From: an uncultured beta proteobacterium
GTDB lineage: Bacteria > Pseudomonadota > Gammaproteobacteria > Burkholderiales > Burkholderiaceae_C
Direction: 5' to 3'
Assembly: GCA_903897005.1 (NCBI GenBank)
Contig: CAITZZ010000195.1
Span: 1-40,292, forward strand
Length of the DNA stretch: 40,292 bases
A program made the position numbers and the translations under genes. This document shows, one piece after another, positions 35,704 to 40,292 of the stretch. Below the pieces are notes generated by a model, which ran no database searches, was not told where the DNA came from, and saw nothing but the letters and a program-made list of their open reading frames with translations. Each line of letters opens with the position of its first letter. Position 1 is the stretch's first letter.

Positions 35704-38105
35704 AACGCGCCCTGAAGATCATTGCCCTGCTGCTGACTGCGTTGATCGTCGTCGGCGCAGCGGGCGCATCCTGGTACCTTTACAGCAAGCAGCCGCAGCG
35801 TTCGGGCACGCTGACGCTGACGCAGTTGAAGGCGCCGGTCAGCGTGCGCTACGACGAGCGCGGCGTACCCCACATCCGGGCCGAAAACGAAGCCGACCTG
35901 TACCGTGCGCTCGGTTATGTGCAGGCGCAGGACCGTCTGTTTCAGATGGAAATGATGCGCCGCCTGGCGCAGGGTGAACTGGCCGAAATACTGGGTCCCA
36001 AACTGGCCGACGTTGACAAGCTTTTTCGCACGCTGGGAATTCGGGAACACGCGCAGGCCGCCGTTGCCAGGATGGACCTCAAGAGCGCTTCATCCCAGGC
36101 ACTGGCGGCGTACCTGGATGGCATCAACCAGTTTCAGGCGACTCACCCGGCGCCGCTTGAGTTTGACTTGCTTGGAATTCCCAAACGCCCTTTCACCGCA
36201 CAGGATACCTTTGCCGTTACCGGCTACCTGGCCTACAGTTTTGCCGCCACCTTTCGCACCGAGCCGGCCCTGACCTACGTACGCGACAAACTCGGTGCCG
36301 GCTATCTGAAAGTCTTCGACCTTGATTCGCACCCGGATGGGGTTGTCGCAGCGGGATTGACGAGGACGATGAACGGCGCCGACTGGCGCCAGCTTGACCA
36401 GATTGCCCAACTCAGTCAGGACGCGCTCGAGATGGTTGGCCTGCCGCGATTTGAAGGCAGCAACGCCTGGGCTGTTTCGGGCAGCCGCAGCACCAGCGGC
36501 AAGCCGCTGCTGGCCGGTGACCCGCACATTGCCTATTCAGCACCCGCGGTCTGGTACGAGGCGCATTTGTCGGCGCCCGGCTTCGAACTCTATGGTCACC
36601 ATCAGGGCCTGGTGCCAACCGCCCTGCTTGGCCACAACAGCCAATTTGGCTGGAGCCTGACCATGTTCGAGAACGATGACATCGACCTGATCGCCGAAAA
36701 AGTCAACCCCGACAACGCCAATCAGGTTTGGTACCACGGCCAATGGATTGACTTGCAAAGCCGCGAAGAAACCATTCTCGTCAAGGGCGCGGCGCCGATC
36801 AAGCTGACGCTGCGCCGCTCCCCGCATGGACCCATCATCACCGATGCCTTCCCGACGCTGCTTGGCAAGACGCCGGTCGCCATGTGGTGGGCGTTTCTGG
36901 AGACTGAAAATCCGATCCTCGATGCAGTCTATGAGCTCAACCGGGCCGATACCTCCGCCAAGGCGAGCCAGGCCTCCAGCAAAATCCATGCGCCGGGACT
37001 GAACGTGGTTTGGGCCAACGCCAGTGGCGACATCGGCTGGTGGGCTGCTGCCAAACTGCCGATCCGACCGGCCAGCGTCAACCCCGGTTTCATTCTGGAC
37101 GGCAGCAACGCCGAAGCCGACAAGCTCGGCTTTTATCCCTTCAACGAGAACCCGCAGGAAGTCAACCCGGCGCGTGGCTACATTGTCTCGGCCAACCATG
37201 AGCCCAAGTCGGGCAACAGCGTCGCCGTCCCTGGATATTACTGTCTGCCAGATCGCGTCCAACGACTCGACGAGCGTCTGCGCGATGCTGCGCTCAAGTG
37301 GGATAACAAGGCCAGTCAGGCATTGCAGCTTGACGTCCAGACCGGCTACGCGCTGCGCGTCCTCAAGCCATTGCTAGCGGTCTTGCAAGCCGTCGTCACC
37401 GACCCGACCGAGCGCGCGCTGCTGGAGCGCCTGGTCTCCTGGGATGGCAGACACAGCCTCGACAGTGTCCCGGCAAGCGTCTACAACCAGTTTCTCTATG
37501 AATTGACGCGCGCTGCCATGGCCGATGAACTGGGTGAAGTGCAGTTCAAAAATCTGTTGGCCACACGCGTTCTTGACTTCGCTCTGCCCCGACTGGTGGC
37601 CGACGGCGATTCACCCTGGTGGGACAACCGCAGCACGCCCGCGCGTGAGAGCCGTGCCGACACCGTGCAGGTGGCGTGGCGAGCGACCCTTGCGCACCTG
37701 CAGACCACCTTTGGCCAGGACCGCGCAAACTGGGCCTGGGGCAAGGCGCACACGCTGACCCATGGCCACCCGCTGGCAGCGCAAAAGCCGCTCGACAAAC
37801 TCTTCAACATCGGTCCTTTTGCAGCGCCCGGCGGACGTGAGTTGCCGAACAACCTGGGCCAGAACATCGGCCCGGCGCCGTGGGCGGTAACCATGGGTCC
37901 GTCAACCCGGCGTGTCATCGATTTCGCCGATGCCAGCAAGGCGCTTGGCATCAACCCCGTGGGGCAGAGCGGCGTGCTGTTTGATGCGCATTACAAGGAT
38001 CAGGCGGCGACCTTCATCGCCGGTGGCTACGTGCCGCAGCATCTGAGCGAAGCGGATGTTGCTGCCAATACACGCAGTACGTTGACGCTTGCACCAGCTC
38101 GGTAA
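35700..38105 (+). CDS. Penicillin acylase family Ntn-hydrolase
   Basis: 801 residues of the penicillin/acyl-homoserine-lactone acylase family, which self-cleaves to expose an N-terminal Ser nucleophile. An N-terminal membrane anchor or signal (KIIALLLTALIVVGAAGASWYLY, about 6-28) sends it to the periplasm. The alpha-chain block VRYDERGVPHIRAENEADLYRALGY is followed by the predicted cleavage site before Ser254 in EGSNAWAVSG, then AGDPHI and GLTPTALLGH-like QGLVPTALLGHN. The substrate (beta-lactam, AHL or other amide) cannot be told. Start and hpnE stop overlap by four bases, so it is in the same operon as squalene synthesis, an unexplained pairing. Confidence 0.92.
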   Translation: MKRALKIIALLLTALIVVGAAGASWYLYSKQPQRSGTLTLTQLKAPVSVRYDERGVPHIRAENEADLYRALGYVQAQDRLFQMEMMRRLAQGELAEILGPKLADVDKLFRTLGIREHAQAAVARMDLKSASSQALAAYLDGINQFQATHPAPLEFDLLGIPKRPFTAQDTFAVTGYLAYSFAATFRTEPALTYVRDKLGAGYLKVFDLDSHPDGVVAAGLTRTMNGADWRQLDQIAQLSQDALEMVGLPRFEGSNAWAVSGSRSTSGKPLLAGDPHIAYSAPAVWYEAHLSAPGFELYGHHQGLVPTALLGHNSQFGWSLTMFENDDIDLIAEKVNPDNANQVWYHGQWIDLQSREETILVKGAAPIKLTLRRSPHGPIITDAFPTLLGKTPVAMWWAFLETENPILDAVYELNRADTSAKASQASSKIHAPGLNVVWANASGDIGWWAAAKLPIRPASVNPGFILDGSNAEADKLGFYPFNENPQEVNPARGYIVSANHEPKSGNSVAVPGYYCLPDRVQRLDERLRDAALKWDNKASQALQLDVQTGYALRVLKPLLAVLQAVVTDPTERALLERLVSWDGRHSLDSVPASVYNQFLYELTRAAMADELGEVQFKNLLATRVLDFALPRLVADGDSPWWDNRSTPARESRADTVQVAWRATLAHLQTTFGQDRANWAWGKAHTLTHGHPLAAQKPLDKLFNIGPFAAPGGRELPNNLGQNIGPAPWAVTMGPSTRRVIDFADASKALGINPVGQSGVLFDAHYKDQAATFIAGGYVPQHLSEADVAANTRSTLTLAPAR

Positions 38106-38341
38106 AAATTTCTTTTTCCTCAATTATTCTTATTTTTTCCCCACTCTCTCACCCCCGCCTCTCTCCCGCCCCGCCGGGCGGGAAAGAGGAGCCAAACAGC
38201 CCTATTTGGCCGCGTATCTGAACTTCTGAAGTGCATCTTTCAGGTTTGGAACGCTGAAATCTGTAGCTCAACCTGTTGTCTGCTTTGCCCGTTGCCTGCA
38301 ATTGACTGACCGCAAATGCTTGCGGCCTCACATCGTGCTTG
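38106..38341. other. Intergenic region between the acylase gene and the IS
   Basis: Starts with a T/C-rich stretch (38108-38150), then a hairpin at 38158-38189 (CCTCTCTCCCGC against GCGGGAAAGAGG, one mismatch, inner CC/GG pairs) without an adjoining T run, then sequence with no convincing gene. A small open frame on the minus strand spans it but enters the IS and has no family features. Confidence 0.5.
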
Positions 38342-38367
38342 CAGTACTCCCGAGTTCGACACCAAAT
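38342..38367 (+). repeat. IS left terminal inverted repeat
   Basis: Begins CAGTACTCCCGAGTTCG and ends CACCAAAT. It is the exact reverse complement of 40253-40278 over 26 bases and lies 44 bases from the transposase stop. Confidence 0.93.
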
Positions 38368-38411
38368 GACGCAAGTTGTTGATTTATATAGGGCGAGCTT
38401 CAAACTTGCCA

Positions 38412-40103
38412 CTACAAAAGGGTCAACTGGGCGTCTTGGGTCGGTTTTTTGATGTTCAAAGTCTCCAGCACTTCTGCCTGTGCCTGGTTGATGGTCGAGA
38501 TCCCCGAGATCGGCTCTGCCTTGTTGATTCTGACCTTATGACGCTGAATTTTCCTCAGCTCCGCCAAAGCCCGTTCCGGCGACAGATCACTTTTGGCAAA
38601 CTTCAACCTTTGACGCATCACGCGGTAAACAATCAAAGCCAGGAAGCAAACAAACGCGTGGGCGCGGATTCTCTCTGGCAGGCGGTGGTACACGGGCGCA
38701 ATCTCTATTTCGGACTTGAGCACCCTAAAGCCCCGTTCAATATCGGCAAGTGCCTTGTAGCGCTGCACCACTTCTGGCGGCGTCAAGTCAGCCACATTGG
38801 TCACCAGCAGCAACTTGCCGTCCATCAGTTCTGCTTGCTTGAGCGCAGCCTCGTCCACGGTGTAGCTGAACAAATCACTTTTGAGATCGACCTTGACTAT
38901 TTTTGCCAGATGCGCCTCTTTAACCTCGTGATACAGACGCGCCTTGGCGCCACTGTCGGAGAGCTTGCGGCCTCGGCTCGCTTGACCGCTGTCTTGCCCA
39001 TCGAGCTTGCCCGCCCACGCCTGTGCCTGAGTCTGCAGAGCAGCAATGCGCTCTTGGCGCAACTGCGTCTGCTCCTTGGCCCTTTGCGGGTTATGGGCCA
39101 CCACCAGTCGCAGGTCGTGCCACGACGTTTCCTCAACAATCTCTTGCTCGGCCGTGATGGCTTTGGCTTGGAAGGTCTGCAAGACCTCAACGAATTCACC
39201 GTAGCGCCGACCCGGCACCGCCAGAATGAATTCAAGCGCTTGTCCGCTGGGCAGTTTGATCTTGCCCAACTCATCGATATTGTCCAAAGACAGCAAACCC
39301 CGATCGGCCACCACAATCAAACGCTTGATGTGACCAAAGCGCTTGAGCACCTTCTTGAGCGTTGGCATCAAGGTGGGCGATTCGGCCTGGTTGCCGTCAA
39401 ACACCTCGTGGTAAATCGGCAAGCCTTCGGCGGTCTGCACGACCCCGAGCATGAATTGGCGAGCAATCAAACCCTCTTTGGCCATGCCGTACTGGCGCAC
39501 ATCGTCAGTTTGTTCAGACAGGCCAGCAGCACGGATGGTGGTGAGGTCATAGAACACCAAGGAGAGGTCTTGATCTACCAGTGGCCGCAGCAGATTGGCC
39601 ACCACATCGTCTACGGCCTCTTGATGGTCCATCAGCGCATCCAGGCTGCGCAGCAAATGCTGATGCGTCAAAGCTTGCACATCGACTTGGGGCATGCTCA
39701 CCGTTTGCAGCCAGCGCAGCACGCCCAGTTTGGAGTCGGCATCACACAGGCGGTTGAAGACCATGACGCGAATGGCGTGCTCCACCGGCGTGGTGTAACG
39801 CGCTTTGCGAAAGACACCGGCCAAAGCGTCAAATCCGAGTTCTTTCCAAAGTTGGTCCAACGCCCACACATCGCCCAAAGCCAATGCCGATTCAAAAGCA
39901 ACCTGCGGCGTATCGGCCATCGAGGCCGGCATGCCTTTGGCACGAAGCAGACCTTTGAGCAACGAATCCACCTGGCCACCGGTTTCGTCCAAACGCCCCA
40001 GCGTGGAGACGGTGCGCTGGCGGGGACGTCCGGTTTCATCACGAAACGACTCAACCAGTTGCACGTAGGTGTGGCCGCCGCTTCGGGTGAGCTTGGTGAA
40101 CAT
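38412..40103 (-). CDS. IS1634 family transposase
   Basis: DDE transposase of 563 residues from the ATG at 40103 (MFTKLTRSGGHTYVQLV, the typical start); a TTG at 40154 would add an unrelated hydrophobic stretch. Likely catalytic residues are Asp186 (FYDLTTI), Asp267 (VVADRGLL) and Glu456 (KALADIERGFRVLKS, the YREK-like region). The insertion between the second Asp and the Glu is long and beta-rich, as in IS4/IS1634-type enzymes. No frameshift or stop interrupts it. No clear ribosome site precedes the ATG, as in many IS genes, which keeps expression low. Confidence 0.93.
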   Translation of the reverse strand: MFTKLTRSGGHTYVQLVESFRDETGRPRQRTVSTLGRLDETGGQVDSLLKGLLRAKGMPASMADTPQVAFESALALGDVWALDQLWKELGFDALAGVFRKARYTTPVEHAIRVMVFNRLCDADSKLGVLRWLQTVSMPQVDVQALTHQHLLRSLDALMDHQEAVDDVVANLLRPLVDQDLSLVFYDLTTIRAAGLSEQTDDVRQYGMAKEGLIARQFMLGVVQTAEGLPIYHEVFDGNQAESPTLMPTLKKVLKRFGHIKRLIVVADRGLLSLDNIDELGKIKLPSGQALEFILAVPGRRYGEFVEVLQTFQAKAITAEQEIVEETSWHDLRLVVAHNPQRAKEQTQLRQERIAALQTQAQAWAGKLDGQDSGQASRGRKLSDSGAKARLYHEVKEAHLAKIVKVDLKSDLFSYTVDEAALKQAELMDGKLLLVTNVADLTPPEVVQRYKALADIERGFRVLKSEIEIAPVYHRLPERIRAHAFVCFLALIVYRVMRQRLKFAKSDLSPERALAELRKIQRHKVRINKAEPISGISTINQAQAEVLETLNIKKPTQDAQLTLL

Positions 40104-40252
40104 GGGGGAAGTGTAGCAAAAGGGAGCGGCAAACACAACACTTATTGCCAACACTTAAACGAAATGAAATTGCCAGTACAAGAAATTCACATTAACGCCG
40201 CTAAGTGCTTGATTTTGTTAGGGTCGAGGGGTCAAAAACCGGGAAAATCGGG

Positions 40253-40278
40253 ATTTGGTGTCGAACTCGGGAGTACTG
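40253..40278 (-). repeat. IS right terminal inverted repeat
   Basis: Begins ATTTGGTGTCG and ends CGGGAGTACTG. It is the perfect reverse complement of the left terminal repeat. About 150 bases of non-coding IS sequence (40104-40252) separate it from the transposase start and should hold the transposase promoter. Confidence 0.93.
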
Positions 40279-40292
40279 GCATTGGTTGTTGG

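Larger units (their letters stand above)
38342..40278 (-). mobile_element. Insertion sequence, IS1634-like
   Basis: About 1.94 kb, bounded by 26-bp perfect inverted repeats and holding one intact transposase gene. Because the outer AGTACT is itself palindromic, the true ends may be CCCGAG (38349) and CTCGGG (40271 or one base earlier), with AGTACT on each side being a 6-bp target duplication. The element looks complete and possibly active. Confidence 0.88.

Noticed and set aside
38149-38412. 87-residue minus-strand frame between the acylase gene and the IS
   Set aside because: Begins inside the IS end and runs out into the flank, so it is created by the insertion; no family features.

Overview
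The window reads as chromosome of a betaproteobacterium in the Burkholderiales, most likely Comamonadaceae close to Rhodoferax/Polaromonas. This is judged from protein sequences I recognise, from gene order (sodB-xseA facing exbB-exbD-lpxK-ycaR-kdsB-adk, and tig-clpP-clpX-lon) and from the G+C-rich coding sequence. No database search was possible, so the genus is an inference. Most of the window is dense core genome with gaps under 100 bases. The only clear mobile element is an IS at the right end.

Layout. 1-5.3 kb (minus strand): start of a clpS-like gene, asnS, a monomeric NADP-isocitrate dehydrogenase and, just upstream, an unrelated dimeric NADP-isocitrate dehydrogenase. 5.5-6.4 kb: an exported Ala/Lys-rich protein and a DUF192 protein. 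6.4-12.9 kb: sodB and xseA (minus), then exbB-exbD-lpxK-ycaR-kdsB-adk (envelope energisation, lipid A and Kdo supply, adenylate kinase), then lexA behind two tandem SOS boxes. 13-16.6 kb: a small orphan protein, a D-2-hydroxyacid dehydrogenase, a glutathione S-transferase and a long 3-hydroxyacyl-CoA dehydrogenase.

16.6-20.8 kb (minus): a three-gene partner-switching module made of a STAS antagonist, a periplasmic solute-binding protein and a membrane sensor fusing two PAS domains, a PP2C phosphatase and an RsbW-like kinase. 21.0-24.4 kb: a Crp-family regulator, an APH-fold kinase and an acyl-CoA dehydrogenase, which together look like a split bacterial form of the mammalian ACAD10/11 4-hydroxyacyl-CoA pathway. 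An 87/88-bp tandem repeat lies between the last two genes. 24.4-31.2 kb (minus): a conserved acidic protein, a tRNA-Gly/Cys/Leu cluster and the protein quality-control genes lon, clpX, clpP and tig.

31.2-38.1 kb: an unexplained intergenic region with nested inverted repeats, a membrane-anchored methyltransferase, tRNA-Leu(UAG), then hpnC-hpnD-hpnE (squalene synthesis from farnesyl diphosphate) translationally coupled to a penicillin-acylase-family hydrolase. 38.3-40.3 kb: a complete IS1634-like element with 26-bp perfect terminal inverted repeats.

The most novel-looking items are the kinase/dehydrogenase pair with its own regulator, the binding-protein-linked partner-switching module, the hpnCDE-acylase coupling and the nested palindrome near 31.4 kb. 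I saw no CRISPR array, prophage or recognised defence system.
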